DNA from: Chitinophagaceae bacterium
GTDB lineage: Bacteria; Bacteroidota; Bacteroidia; Chitinophagales; Chitinophagaceae
Length of the DNA stretch: 64,000 nucleotides
Assembly: GCA_019638595.1 (NCBI GenBank)
Contig: JAHBTJ010000027.1
Span: forward strand, 1-64,000
Reading direction: 5' to 3'
Part shown: positions 39,908 to 49,630 of the stretch, in pieces
Layout of the letters: the number at the start of each line of letters is the position of its first letter
Position numbering within the stretch: position 1 is the stretch's first letter
Translations under genes and position numbers: made by a program
The notes under the pieces: generated by a model
Databases searched by the model: none
What the model saw: the letters and a program-made list of their open reading frames with translations, nothing else
What the model was told of the DNA's origin: nothing

Positions 39908-40984
39908 CTACCGGTGGTTTTGCAATGATACCTGCTGTATAACAGCCCACCATTGTTCTGCCGCATGGTTATTGTTGCTGGCGGCTGCTTTTTCCGTTAT
40001 CCTGCTCATTAGCTGAGTCCTTAGCTTTTCATCGCGGTATAGTTTTTTCATTTTGCCGGCGATGTCTTCCACGTCATTTCCATCGGCATATAAAGCGGCG
40101 TCATCCACGGTTTCGGGTATAGCGCCGGTATGCCGCGTAATAGCGGGAACGTGCACGCGCAGACATTCCAGCAAAGCAATGCCGGTAGCATCGTAGCGCG
40201 GAAAATACAGCATGCACATGGCGCACGCCGTAATAAGCGCCCGTTCTTCTTCCGGCACCGGTCCCTGAACAACAACATCATCTCTGAACTTATAGGAAAC
40301 CAGCGATTTTTCCCAGCGGGGAGACGCGGACCCATCCCCGGTATATATTAATAAACGGGTATTGCTTTTTTGCCATTTCCTGAACAGGGAAAAAGCTTTC
40401 AGCACATTTACTACCTGTTCGTCTGTTGTATTATAGGCAGGGAATAAAAAGTACTCTGCTCCGCCGGCATATTTTTTCTTGATGCTTTCATGCGTATCCC
40501 AATCGGCCGAAACAAAGCATTCAGATGCCTGCGGACGAATGACATGAATGCTTCCGGGATCAATTCCTTTTTCTGTTAATTGTTGCTTTAAGTATGCCGA
40601 TAACGTAATAAAATAAACGCCTGCTTGCCGGTTGCCGGCGCCTTTATTGCTTTCCCGGGTTATTAATACGCACCGGGGTATATTGTTTTTGGTTTGAATG
40701 CTGTTGCCGTTGATACAAAAAATGCAGGAAGGGCGCTCCTTTTGTATAACCGAGGCAAGCCGTTGTTTATACCATGCCTGTTTCCAAAGAGATGCAGTTA
40801 CGGGAGGTTTTAATATTATGTGTTTTGCAGTTTGAATGTTTACGGGAGCATTACCATATGATAACCATATAAACTCATGCTTGGCGTGGGTTTCACACAT
40901 TTGGGTTATTGTGCTGAAAATAAAATTGCCAGGTGTTTTGTCTTTTGTTAAAAAACCATTCCCTTGATGTATGATTACTTTCAT
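39908..40984 (-). CDS. Glycosyltransferase, family 4-like (GT-B)
   Basis: From MKVIIHQGNGF, 358 residues. The C-terminal half has the GT-B donor-site pattern: FPAYNTTDEQVVNVLKAF, RLLIYTGDG, VVVQGPVPEEE, and the EX7E-like YDATGIALLECLRVHVPAI. The acceptor site is not conserved. It is a single cytoplasmic gene, and the product is probably a cell-surface glycan. Confidence 0.87.
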   Translation of the reverse strand: MKVIIHQGNGFLTKDKTPGNFIFSTITQMCETHAKHEFIWLSYGNAPVNIQTAKHIILKPPVTASLWKQAWYKQRLASVIQKERPSCIFCINGNSIQTKNNIPRCVLITRESNKGAGNRQAGVYFITLSAYLKQQLTEKGIDPGSIHVIRPQASECFVSADWDTHESIKKKYAGGAEYFLFPAYNTTDEQVVNVLKAFSLFRKWQKSNTRLLIYTGDGSASPRWEKSLVSYKFRDDVVVQGPVPEEERALITACAMCMLYFPRYDATGIALLECLRVHVPAITRHTGAIPETVDDAALYADGNDVEDIAGKMKKLYRDEKLRTQLMSRITEKAAASNNNHAAEQWWAVIQQVSLQNHR

Positions 40985-41202
40985 GAAAGACAATTAATTA
41001 AAGAAAAACCTGTTTAAAAGTGCCTGCTTTGGCGAAGAACGGGCAAAATTATTCGCTGAGCAGTACGTTATTATAGTTGAATGAATATAAAGGTAAACCT
41101 GTTGTTTATAAGGTACATCATCTGCTGTAAAAAAGTATAACCTGGTAAATAAGTGGTTTACAACTGTTGTTCAAACCTATCGTACACTTAAATAATTCAC
41201 CT

Positions 41203-42450
41203 ATGGGGCTAAAAATTTTACGCACTTTATTTATTGTTTATGGTTTGCTAAGCCTGAACAATCAGGTGTATGCGCAATGCCCTGGAGGAGTTCCTCCTCA
41301 GCAAATGGCGCAAACAACGATCGCCTCTATTGACGGAGATATGGAGAGCTTTCCATTCGACCAGTTCGATCCTTCGCTGGGCACATTGATCGGAGTAGAT
41401 ATTGATCTTAAGGTTACCGGGCTGATAGCCATGACGGTTATTAACTATAATACTTCACCACGTCCTTATGATGTTGGTGTAATGAGGAAGGATGAATTCA
41501 AGTCTCCGGGACTGGGTATTGAACTGATCATTGATACAACTGTTAATTATACTACTCCAACATTGCCAGGCAGCTTACACCCGGGTACGCCGCCAGCTTA
41601 TTTCGACCGAGCCCCTAATAATCCTGCTTTGGGAGAACCTCCAAACTGGGATTCGCGATTTGTGGATGCACCTGTAGACAGGGAGGTTCATCAAGCCATT
41701 ACCGATCCGGGTATACTGGCAGCGTATGTGGGATTAGACGCCGTTGAACTGGAATATTCATTGAAGCCAGGGTTTTCATTAGTTGGTGGCGGCGGCCAGT
41801 CACAGGGCATCATAACCACCTATGCCACTAATATTGATTTAACTATAACCTATACCTACTGTCCGAACTCAATATTACCGGGAGGCAATAAATTAAGTTT
41901 CCAGGCCAGCAAAAAAAGCAACCGCAACGTGCTGCTTACGTGGACAAAGGAAAAAGAGGAAAGCAATATTTTGTATACGCCCGAAGTAAGCTTTAACGGG
42001 CAGGATTTTGCTGCTGTAGGCAATATGCAGAGCCGGAAGCCAGAAAGCGACGCTACTGTGGTGAAATACGAGTTTGGGTACGACGTGCCAGCAAATACCA
42101 ACGGGAAACTCTATTTCCGCTTAAAACAGCTCAGCGCAACAGGCGAGATATCCTACTCGGGTGTAAAAATCATAAACATTCAAAATACCGATAAGCAGGT
42201 ATTGAGCCTGTACCCTAATCCTGCCGGTAAGCAGGTTGAGTTGAGATTTAATACGCCGCAAAAGCAAAAGCTGCAGGTAGATGTGATCAACAGTGTAGGA
42301 CAGGTGGTGGAATCGAAAGGCATAAACCTTAACGGGGCGCAGCAGCATACCTTTCTGTTCAGCCGCGCACACCAGCCAGGCGTTTACTTTATGAGGGTAT
42401 TTAATCCTGCTACCAGGGAGCAGCAGGTAGTAAGGCTGCTGATACAATAG
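41203..42450 (+). CDS. Secreted protein with T9SS sorting domain
   Basis: A signal peptide (MGLKILRTLFIVYG...VYA) is followed by about 220 residues with no recognised domain, then a type A T9SS C-terminal domain: LSLYPNPAGKQVELRF, INSVGQVV, and the final PGVYFMRVFNPATREQQVVRLL. The type IX system would export it to the surface. The internal region is rich in Pro and aromatic residues. The earlier TTG start is unlikely. Confidence 0.85.
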   Translation: MGLKILRTLFIVYGLLSLNNQVYAQCPGGVPPQQMAQTTIASIDGDMESFPFDQFDPSLGTLIGVDIDLKVTGLIAMTVINYNTSPRPYDVGVMRKDEFKSPGLGIELIIDTTVNYTTPTLPGSLHPGTPPAYFDRAPNNPALGEPPNWDSRFVDAPVDREVHQAITDPGILAAYVGLDAVELEYSLKPGFSLVGGGGQSQGIITTYATNIDLTITYTYCPNSILPGGNKLSFQASKKSNRNVLLTWTKEKEESNILYTPEVSFNGQDFAAVGNMQSRKPESDATVVKYEFGYDVPANTNGKLYFRLKQLSATGEISYSGVKIINIQNTDKQVLSLYPNPAGKQVELRFNTPQKQKLQVDVINSVGQVVESKGINLNGAQQHTFLFSRAHQPGVYFMRVFNPATREQQVVRLLIQ

Positions 42451-42553
42451 GCTGAATACCCCTCATTGTTAAAATATTCACACAAAAAGAGTTGGCAATG
42501 CGTAAACCTCGTGTCAACTCTTTTTGTATTTTTGTTTTTACTACAAACTTTAC

Positions 42554-43228
42554 ATGGAATATAATACCACCAGGAATCATCTTATAATGCGTGAATATGG
42601 CAGGCATATTCAAAAGATGATTGACTACGTAATAACTATTGAAGACAGGGAGAGGAGACAGAAAAACGCGCATGCGCTGATTGAGCTGATGGGCTTCCTG
42701 AACCCGCATCTTAAGAATGTTGAAGACTTTCGCCATAAATTATGGGATCATCTTTTTTTAATATCCGATTTTAAGCTGGATGTTGATAGTCCGTATCCTA
42801 TTCCCACCCGGGAAACCCTCAAGCCAAAGCCCGAAATATTGCCCTATCCCAAAAAGTATCCGAGGTATTCCCATCTTGGCAAAAACCTTGAGCTGGTCAT
42901 TCAAAAGGCATTGAAAGAAGAAAATCCTGAAAAACGCTCCGGCTTTGCTAATTCAATTGCTTATTACATGAAGCTGGCCTACAATACCTGGCACAAAGAG
43001 CTGGTGCATGACGATGCGATACGCAGCGAGCTAAACGCTATTACCGATGGTCAGCTTGAGTTTACCAACACGCCTTTTGTAAAAGCGTACAGGGAAAGGG
43101 ATAGCAGGGAAAACAATCGTTTTCAACGGGGTGGCGGAAAGAATTTTCAGCAGCGTAACGGTGGTAGCAACCGCAACGACCGCAGCGGGAAAAATGGAGG
43201 TAAACATTTCAAAAAGAGATTTAAGTAA
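42554..43228 (+). CDS. DUF4290 protein
   Basis: From MEYNTTRNHLI, the protein carries the DUF4290 domain: MREYGRHIQKMIDYV, LMGFLNPHLKNVEDFRHKLWDHLF and SIAYYMKLAYNTWHKE. The last 45 residues are Gly/Arg/Asn-rich (RGGGKNFQQRNGG...), a tail typical of RNA-binding or phase-separating proteins. The family is restricted to Bacteroidota, and its role is unknown. It lies directly before murA, as often in this phylum. Confidence 0.9.
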   Translation: MEYNTTRNHLIMREYGRHIQKMIDYVITIEDRERRQKNAHALIELMGFLNPHLKNVEDFRHKLWDHLFLISDFKLDVDSPYPIPTRETLKPKPEILPYPKKYPRYSHLGKNLELVIQKALKEENPEKRSGFANSIAYYMKLAYNTWHKELVHDDAIRSELNAITDGQLEFTNTPFVKAYRERDSRENNRFQRGGGKNFQQRNGGSNRNDRSGKNGGKHFKKRFK

Positions 43229-43254
43229 GCCTTGCTTTATCGTATAAAATAAAT

Positions 43255-43288
43255 AACCCCGGCTGGATGTATACAATGCCGGGGTTTT
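43255..43288 (+). terminator. Terminator after the DUF4290 gene
   Basis: AACCCCGGC and GCCGGGGTT form a 9-bp stem followed by TTTTA. Its T-tract merges with the TATATTTG box at 43288-43295, a probable -7 element for murA. Confidence 0.8.
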
Positions 43289-43295
43289 ATATTTG
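43288..43295 (+). promoter_or_regulatory. Putative murA -7 box
   Basis: TATATTTG is a perfect match to TAnnTTTG and lies 20 bp before the murA ATG. The -33 region would fall inside the preceding terminator hairpin. Confidence 0.45.
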
Positions 43296-43315
43296 CACAT
43301 ATTCATTTTACTATT

Positions 43316-44620
43316 ATGCATTCGTTTGAAGTTACAGGCGCTAAAAAGCTGAAAGGTGAAATTGTTCCGCAGGGAGCAAAAAATGAGGCGCTTCAGATCA
43401 TCAGCGCGGTGTTGCTTACTCCTGAAAAAGTTACTATTAACAATATACCCGATATACTGGATGTAAACCTGCTGATAGAATTGCTTGCCGACATGAATGT
43501 AAAAACAGAGCGGCATAACAGGCATTCCTGCACTTTCCAGGCAGATAATGTGAACATTGACTATTTGCGGAGCGAGGCGTACAGGACAAAGAGCGGACGG
43601 TTAAGGGGCTCCGTTATGCTGGCGGGTCCGTTGCTTGCACGTTACCGGAAAGCGTTCATTCCTAAACCGGGTGGCGACAAAATCGGGCGGCGGCGGCTGG
43701 ACACTCATATCATTGGTTTTGAAAAGCTGGGCGCTCAGTTTACTTATCATAACGAAGATGGCTTTTTTCACCTTACTGCGCCCGGGCTGAAGGGCGCCTA
43801 TATGCTGCTGGATGAACCTTCGGTTACCGGTACTGCCAATATTGTAATGGCAGCGGTAATGGCTAAAGGCACCACTACCATTTACAACGCGGCCTGCGAA
43901 CCATACCTGCAGCAATTGTGCAAAATGCTGAGCCGTATGGGCGCGAATATCCAGGGTATTGGCTCCAATATGCTGGTGATCAATGGGGTAGACTATTTGG
44001 GGGGAACGGAACACAGTATGTTACCTGATATGATAGAGGTAGGTTCCTTTATTGGACTTGCCGCTATGACGCAGAGTGAAATTACCATCAAAAACGCGGG
44101 CATTGAGCATTTGGGTCAAATCCCGGATAAGTTCAGGCAATTAGGCATCCGGATGGATTTCAGGGGAGATGACATTTATATTCCCGAGCAGGAAGTATAT
44201 GAAGTGCAAACCTTCCTCGATGGGTCTGTAATGACTATTTACGATCACCCCTGGCCTGGTTTTACGCCCGACCTGTTGAGCATTGTGCTGGTGGTGGCAA
44301 CGCAGGCAAAAGGCTCCGTTCTGGTACATCAGAAAATGTTTGAAAGCAGGCTGTTTTTTGTTGACAAGCTGATTGATATGGGAGCGCAGATCATTTTATG
44401 CGATCCGCATCGCGCTGCGGTCATAGGGCTGGGACGTGAACAAAACCTTCGCGGTATTACAATGAGCAGCCCCGATATACGCGCGGGAGTTTCCCTGTTA
44501 ATTGCTGCATTGAGCGCAGAAGGCAAAAGCATTATACAGAATATAGAACAAATAGACAGGGGATATCAATACATTGATGAAAGACTAAGGCAACTGGGCG
44601 CCCAAATTAAACGTGTATAA
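43316..44620 (+). CDS. murA: UDP-GlcNAc 1-carboxyvinyltransferase
   Basis: The 434-residue protein shows the inside-out alpha/beta barrel of MurA: GAKKLKGEIVPQGAKNEALQ at the N-terminus, SGRLRGSVMLAGPLLARY, PGGDKIGRRRLDTHI and SVTGTANIVMAAVMA. The loop that usually holds the fosfomycin-binding Cys near residue 115 (RPGGCAIG) reads KPGGDKIG here, so Cys is replaced by Asp. This variant is known to give natural fosfomycin resistance. It makes the first committed peptidoglycan precursor. Confidence 0.95.
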   Translation: MHSFEVTGAKKLKGEIVPQGAKNEALQIISAVLLTPEKVTINNIPDILDVNLLIELLADMNVKTERHNRHSCTFQADNVNIDYLRSEAYRTKSGRLRGSVMLAGPLLARYRKAFIPKPGGDKIGRRRLDTHIIGFEKLGAQFTYHNEDGFFHLTAPGLKGAYMLLDEPSVTGTANIVMAAVMAKGTTTIYNAACEPYLQQLCKMLSRMGANIQGIGSNMLVINGVDYLGGTEHSMLPDMIEVGSFIGLAAMTQSEITIKNAGIEHLGQIPDKFRQLGIRMDFRGDDIYIPEQEVYEVQTFLDGSVMTIYDHPWPGFTPDLLSIVLVVATQAKGSVLVHQKMFESRLFFVDKLIDMGAQIILCDPHRAAVIGLGREQNLRGITMSSPDIRAGVSLLIAALSAEGKSIIQNIEQIDRGYQYIDERLRQLGAQIKRV

Positions 44621-44644
44621 CATTTATTGAAAAGATTTATCGGA

Positions 44645-45220
44645 ATGGCTCCGCAAAATAAGATCATCATCATAACAGCCCCGTCGGGCGCCGGCAAAAC
44701 CTCTATTGTTCATTACCTGCTGCAAAAGTATCCCCGGCAACTGGCTTTTTCCGTTTCTGCCACTACGCGTAAGGCCAGGCCTGCCGAAGCCAACGGCAGG
44801 GATTATTATTTTATTTCGGAAGAAGATTTCAGGCAGAAAATACAGCAAAGTGAGTTTGTAGAATGGGAAATGGTGTATGAAGGGAAATACTATGGCACTT
44901 TGTTGCAGGAGCTGGAAAGAATATGGAAACAAGAAAAAACGCCCGTGCTTGATATAGATGTAAAGGGAGCGTTGCGTATTCAGGAGCGGTTTCCCGACTC
45001 TTCGGTATCCCTTTTTATAGAGCCGCCCTCTGTGGCGGAGCTGCAAAAAAGACTGGAAAGCCGGGGCACAGAAACTCCGGAAACATTAGCCGCCCGTGTT
45101 AACAAGGCATCGTACGAGCTTTCCTTTAAACATCATTTTGATCATACCATCATCAACAAAGAGCTGAACGAAGCATGTGCCGAAGCAGACCGGCTGATTA
45201 CAAATTACCTTGCGCATTAA
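44645..45220 (+). CDS. gmk: Guanylate kinase
   Basis: From MAPQNKII, 191 residues with the P-loop APSGAGKTSI, the GMP-binding SATTRKARPAEANGRDYYF, FVEWEMVYEGKYYGT, and VLDIDVKGAL. It phosphorylates GMP to GDP. The upstream in-frame TTG would add six residues without support. It lies 24 bp after murA and is probably co-transcribed. Confidence 0.95.
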   Translation: MAPQNKIIIITAPSGAGKTSIVHYLLQKYPRQLAFSVSATTRKARPAEANGRDYYFISEEDFRQKIQQSEFVEWEMVYEGKYYGTLLQELERIWKQEKTPVLDIDVKGALRIQERFPDSSVSLFIEPPSVAELQKRLESRGTETPETLAARVNKASYELSFKHHFDHTIINKELNEACAEADRLITNYLAH

Positions 45221-45345
45221 TACTATATTGTACCCTTGTCCGTTACAGTAGCGGGAAAGTAAAGCCTGTGTAAACGCCTGCCATTCAGTAAATAAGCCGG
45301 TAACCAGTTCTCTTTACGGCTTCAATTTATTATTTTTGAAAGCAT

Positions 45346-46629
45346 ATGACAGCAGATATAGGAATATTGGTAGGTATCATACTTATCCTTTTGTTGGTAG
45401 GGCTATTTTCGGGTATTGAAGCGGCCTTTGTTTCTGCCAACAAGTTTACGTTTGAGCTAAAAAGAAAACAGGGGTTAAGAAGCGGCAGGGTTTTGTCGGA
45501 CCTCCTGGAAAATCCGGCCCGTTTTATCGGCTCCATTATAGTAGCGCTGGTATTAATGGTAGTAGTATACGGGCTGCTGGTAGGGTCTATTTTTGCACCG
45601 GTATGGAACTGGATCGAACAAAACCTGGGCACATCCTATTCGTATATAAAATACCTGCGCCTTATTTTTGAAACCCTGGTTTCGGCAGCGCTCCTCATTT
45701 TTGTACAGCTTTCATTCAGGGCTTTTTTCAGAGCTAAAAGCGAGTCTGTTTTATCATTACTGGCACAGTTGGGGGTGCTTGGATTCATCCATACGGTATT
45801 TTATCCTATAGCCTCCCTGTTCATAGGAATTGCCGAATGGATACTGAAATACCTGTTTGATGTGAAGCTGTCTGATCAAAAACCAGCCATTGCCCCGGTA
45901 GATATAGAAACCTTTATACAGCAGAACAAAGACCAGTCGGACAATGACCAGGATATCAATACAAAATTGTTCGAAAACGCGTTGCAGCTTCCTTCCATTA
46001 AAATACGGCAATGCCTTATTCCACGTAAAGAAATTGAAGCGGTAGATATTAATACTTCCATTGAAGCCGTAAAACAACGGTTTATTGATACAAAGCTGAG
46101 CAGGCTCATTATTTACGAGAACAATATTGACAATATACTTGGCTATATCCACCAGATTGAGCTTTTTAAAAACCCGGCCAGCATAAAATCGGTAATGCTT
46201 CCTATTCCCGCAGTGCCGGAAAGCATGAGCGCCACCGATCTTATCAGCAAATTTACCAGGGAACACAAAAGCATAGCCTGGGTAGTAGATGAGTTTGGCG
46301 GCACAGCCGGCATTATTACTATGGAAGACCTGCTGGAAGAAATTTTTGGCGAAATACGGGATGAATACGATACGGATCAGTTTGTTGAAAAGCAGATCTC
46401 GGAAAATGAATATATTTTTTCAGGAAGGCTTGAGCTTGACTACCTGAACCAGAAATATGGCTTTGAGTTTAAAGAAACGGCATCTGAAACATTATCGGGC
46501 TATATCATTCATAATTATGAAATGATCCCTAAAATAAAAGAGCGTATTATTATTGATAATTACGAGTTTGATATCATTAATGTGAGCGATACCCGTATAG
46601 AAATGGTAAAGATCAAAAAGCTCAAGTAG
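45346..46629 (+). CDS. Hemolysin-family CNNM/CorC transporter-like protein
   Basis: The 427-residue protein has the DUF21 membrane domain (four segments; LFSGIEAAFVSANKFTFELKRKQG at the start), two CBS domains (LIPRKEIEAVDINT... and SIAWVVDEFGGTAGIITMEDLLEEIFGEI) and a C-terminal CorC_HlyC domain. Bacteroidota members include GldE; others export magnesium or cobalt. Sequence alone does not separate these roles. Confidence 0.88.
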   Translation: MTADIGILVGIILILLLVGLFSGIEAAFVSANKFTFELKRKQGLRSGRVLSDLLENPARFIGSIIVALVLMVVVYGLLVGSIFAPVWNWIEQNLGTSYSYIKYLRLIFETLVSAALLIFVQLSFRAFFRAKSESVLSLLAQLGVLGFIHTVFYPIASLFIGIAEWILKYLFDVKLSDQKPAIAPVDIETFIQQNKDQSDNDQDINTKLFENALQLPSIKIRQCLIPRKEIEAVDINTSIEAVKQRFIDTKLSRLIIYENNIDNILGYIHQIELFKNPASIKSVMLPIPAVPESMSATDLISKFTREHKSIAWVVDEFGGTAGIITMEDLLEEIFGEIRDEYDTDQFVEKQISENEYIFSGRLELDYLNQKYGFEFKETASETLSGYIIHNYEMIPKIKERIIIDNYEFDIINVSDTRIEMVKIKKLK

Positions 46630-46784
46630 ACGATTAAAAAATGTATTTCTTTTTTGGAAGAATCCAAACCCCTGATTACCTTTGCCCGCGCAATGATAAA
46701 AATGATCAAGCATACAAAGAGCACAAAGAAACAGTTCCTTACCGGGAAAGGTTAAAGAGTGTATTGTATGACTGAATATATTCA

Positions 46785-46814
46785 AGGCCTTTCCGGAAGC
46801 GGAAAGGCTTTTTT
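46785..46814 (+). terminator. Terminator before asd
   Basis: A perfect 9-bp stem GCCTTTCCG/CGGAAAGGC with loop GAAG is followed by six Ts. It separates the CNNM-like gene from asd. Confidence 0.88.
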
Positions 46815-46857
46815 ACTTTTAAACCATCATCACTAAAACAATAAAAAACCAACCAAA

Positions 46858-47865
46858 ATGAAAGTTGCGGTAGTAGGAGCCACCGGATTAGTAGGCTCTA
46901 AAATGTTGCAGGTTCTTGCAGAAAGAAATTTCCCGGTTACGGAATTGATCCCTGTAGCCTCCGAAAAATCAATCGGAAAAGAAGTGGAATTTAAGGGAAA
47001 GAAGTATAAGGTGGTGAGTGCAGCCGATGCTATTGCAGCAAAGCCTGATGTGGCCATATTTTCCGCCGGCGGAAGCACCTCTCTTGCGCTTGCGCCCCAG
47101 TTTGCGGCTGCCGGTATAACTGTTATTGATAATTCGTCGGCATGGCGCATGGACCCTACCAAAAAATTAGTGGTGCCTGAAATTAATGCCGATGCCTTAA
47201 CTAAAGAGGATAAAATAATTGCCAATCCTAACTGCTCCACCATACAAATGGTGGTGGCGCTGAATCCGCTGCATAAAAAATATGGAATAAAAAGAGTGGT
47301 GGTTAGCACCTACCAGAGTGTTACCGGTACCGGGGTGAAAGCTGTTGAACAACTTCATGGCGAAAGGAATAGATCGGTAAAAGGAGAGAACGGCGAATAT
47401 CCTATGGCATACAAATATCCTATTGATCTGAATGTAATTCCGCAGATAGATGTATTTGTTGACAACGGTTACACCAAAGAAGAGATGAAGATGGTGAATG
47501 AAACCAAAAAGATCATGCGGGATGATACTATACGCGTAACCGCTACTACGGTTCGTATACCTGTAATGGGCGGACATAGCGAAAGCGTGAACGTGGAATT
47601 TGAAAAGGATTTTGACCTGGCCGAAGTAAAAAGCCTGCTTGAAACGGCGCCGGGCATAATTGTGGCCGACGATCCGGCAAACGCAGTATATCCTATGCCT
47701 AAAGACGCGCATGAAAAAGATGAAGTATTTGTAGGAAGGCTGAGAAGGGACGAAACACAGCCCAATACTTTAAATATGTGGATCGTGAGCGATAACCTCC
47801 GTAAAGGCGCGGCTACCAACGCGGTGCAGATAGCGGAGTATTTAATGGACAATAAGCTGTTATAA
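46858..47865 (+). CDS. asd: Aspartate-semialdehyde dehydrogenase
   Basis: The 335-residue protein has the NADP-binding VGATGLVGSKML, the catalytic Cys in PNCSTIQMVVAL, TYQSVTGTGVKAVEQL, and the late substrate-binding RIPVMGGHSESVNVEF. It makes aspartate semialdehyde for lysine, threonine, methionine and diaminopimelate synthesis. It is a single gene flanked by terminators on both sides. Confidence 0.96.
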   Translation: MKVAVVGATGLVGSKMLQVLAERNFPVTELIPVASEKSIGKEVEFKGKKYKVVSAADAIAAKPDVAIFSAGGSTSLALAPQFAAAGITVIDNSSAWRMDPTKKLVVPEINADALTKEDKIIANPNCSTIQMVVALNPLHKKYGIKRVVVSTYQSVTGTGVKAVEQLHGERNRSVKGENGEYPMAYKYPIDLNVIPQIDVFVDNGYTKEEMKMVNETKKIMRDDTIRVTATTVRIPVMGGHSESVNVEFEKDFDLAEVKSLLETAPGIIVADDPANAVYPMPKDAHEKDEVFVGRLRRDETQPNTLNMWIVSDNLRKGAATNAVQIAEYLMDNKLL

Positions 47866-47890
47866 TAATAATGGTAGAAAAATTTATTGA

Positions 47891-47927
47891 AAGCGCAGCC
47901 CGGCAATTGCCGGGCTGCGCTTTTTTA
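47891..47927 (+). terminator. Strong terminator after asd
   Basis: A perfect stem GCGCAGCCCGGC with its complement and an AATT loop is followed by TTTTTT. Confidence 0.95.
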
Positions 47928-48102
47928 GCGCCCGGGAGTTCCCCATCTCTTCCCGGCAATTCATTCTATCCGGCAGCACATTATAAGGGCTCTTCATAAG
48001 TAATAGTAACCACTCATACATCAAACCGGCTGTAGTGCAACGGCATATCACAGGGCACTGTCATCTCTGCGATTGGTTAATTTATTATTTAAAAAGAAAG
48101 AA

Positions 48103-48762
48103 ATGAAAGTTAAAAGTTTGATTTTGGCCGTCGGAATGCTGACGTTGCTTGGCTCCTGCGAAAAGGATACTATTATAGGTGGAGGTACCGTAAAAACAGA
48201 AGACCGGGAAGTAAGCGATTTTACAAAAGTAGCCGTTGAAGGTTCTACCAATATCCATATTACAAAGGGAAGCCGCTTTGATGTATCGGTAAAGGCATAT
48301 AAAAATCTTCTCCCCTATTTAAAAACCCGTGTGGAGAATAACACATTGATCGTTAAATATGAAAACAGTACAAGTGTAGGCAATGACAATTCGCAGGTGT
48401 TTATTACCATGCCTGTGCTGAATGGAGTAAGCGCTACAGGAAGCGGGGATATAGATGTAAAGGGTATTTTTGAACATACTCCGGGCTTTGACGCGCATAT
48501 CAGCGGGTCGTCGGATATCAGTATTGAGAATGCCCGGGCTGAAAACCTGGTAGTATCCATTTCGGGTAGCGGCGACTTTAAAAGCTTTGGACTTTCCATT
48601 GAAGACGCAAATATTTCTATATCCGGCAGCGGTGATGTTGAGATAACCGTGAATAAAAAACTAAAAACGAAGATCAGCGGCAGTGGCAATATCTTTTATA
48701 AGGGTAATCCTGCTACGGTAGATAACAATATCAGCGGCAGCGGTAAAGTAGTAAAGAAGTAA
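48103..48762 (+). CDS. Head-GIN (DUF2807) lipoprotein
   Basis: From MKVKSLILAVG, with lipobox LLGSCEKD. The mature part is a DUF2807 right-handed beta-helix in which ISGSGD-type repeats recur about every 18-20 residues (SATGSGDIDVKG, HISGSSDISIE, SISGSGDFKSF, SISGSGDVEITV, KISGSGNIFYKG, NISGSGKV). Exported by Sec and anchored in the envelope. The role is unknown; the family is very common in Bacteroidota. Confidence 0.9.
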   Translation: MKVKSLILAVGMLTLLGSCEKDTIIGGGTVKTEDREVSDFTKVAVEGSTNIHITKGSRFDVSVKAYKNLLPYLKTRVENNTLIVKYENSTSVGNDNSQVFITMPVLNGVSATGSGDIDVKGIFEHTPGFDAHISGSSDISIENARAENLVVSISGSGDFKSFGLSIEDANISISGSGDVEITVNKKLKTKISGSGNIFYKGNPATVDNNISGSGKVVKK

Positions 48763-48772
48763 GTATAGTATA

Positions 48773-48812
48773 AGCCAGTGCCTGCTTTATCTGGCAGGTA
48801 CCTGGCTTTTTT
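48773..48812 (+). terminator. Terminator after the DUF2807 gene
   Basis: AGCCAG...CCTGC pairs with GCAGG...CTGGCT and is followed by TTTTT; a small internal bulge interrupts the stem. Confidence 0.8.
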
Positions 48813-48847
48813 ACATGCATACAAAATGCGACGGTTACAGCAACAGG

Positions 48848-49519
48848 TTACTCCGGCTCAACAGCCCTGTTAAGAAAATAAATGAGCGGCTGAAGGGTTT
48901 TGAATGCTTCTATGGTATCCTTTACCAGGCTTTTTGATAACAGTTCGGTATCGCTTAATTCCTTCATGGCGATCCAGCTCTTTAATTTAAGGAACGATGC
49001 TGCCGGGTTGTCTTTTTCGTAACCCTTTGGTACATTGGTCAGGCTGATTTCTGCATCCCGGTCCAGGTCTTTGTACGTTGCGATAAATTTTTTCGATCCT
49101 ACTATTTTTTTTAACTCATCCAGCGAATAATCAATCTCCTGCCGTATTTTTTGTGTTTCCGCGGGCATTGGCATCCATATTCCACCTCCCACAAAAGTAT
49201 TGCCGGGCTCCAGGTGAAAATAATAACCGGCGTATATTGATTTTTTCCCTCCGCGGTTAATGCTGGCTGCAAAATTTTTTTTGTAGGGCGTTTTGTCTTT
49301 ACTGAAACGTATATCGCGGTTAATGCGGAACATGCATGCTTTTGCAGTAAGCGAGGCAATGGAAGGATCATGCTTTGCAAACCCGGTAATTACAGCCTGT
49401 ATAAAACTTTCAAAGTCTGCCCTGGCTTTTTCAAAGTCTTTCCTGTTAGCGTCGAACCAGGGTTTGTTATTATTTTTAGACAGCTTTTTTAAAAACTGTA
49501 TAGTGCCGGTCTGGATCAT
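48848..49519 (-). CDS. DUF2461 (TIGR02453) protein
   Basis: The 223-residue protein matches DUF2461: FLKKLSKNNNKPWFDANRKDFEKA, then FRINRDIRFSKDKTPYK and GYYFHLEPGNTFVGGGIWMP, and a C-terminal YFLNRAV. The fold and activity are not established. It is a single cytoplasmic gene convergent with the DUF2807 gene. Confidence 0.92.
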   Translation of the reverse strand: MIQTGTIQFLKKLSKNNNKPWFDANRKDFEKARADFESFIQAVITGFAKHDPSIASLTAKACMFRINRDIRFSKDKTPYKKNFAASINRGGKKSIYAGYYFHLEPGNTFVGGGIWMPMPAETQKIRQEIDYSLDELKKIVGSKKFIATYKDLDRDAEISLTNVPKGYEKDNPAASFLKLKSWIAMKELSDTELLSKSLVKDTIEAFKTLQPLIYFLNRAVEPE

Positions 49520-49630
49520 GTTATTGTATTAAAAAATTAAGCATTCTGAATCTATCAATAAAAATAGAACAGAATGCTCAAATAAAATGATCTAGTGTGA
49601 ATAGGGGATCGCGGGCAATTATATTTTACA

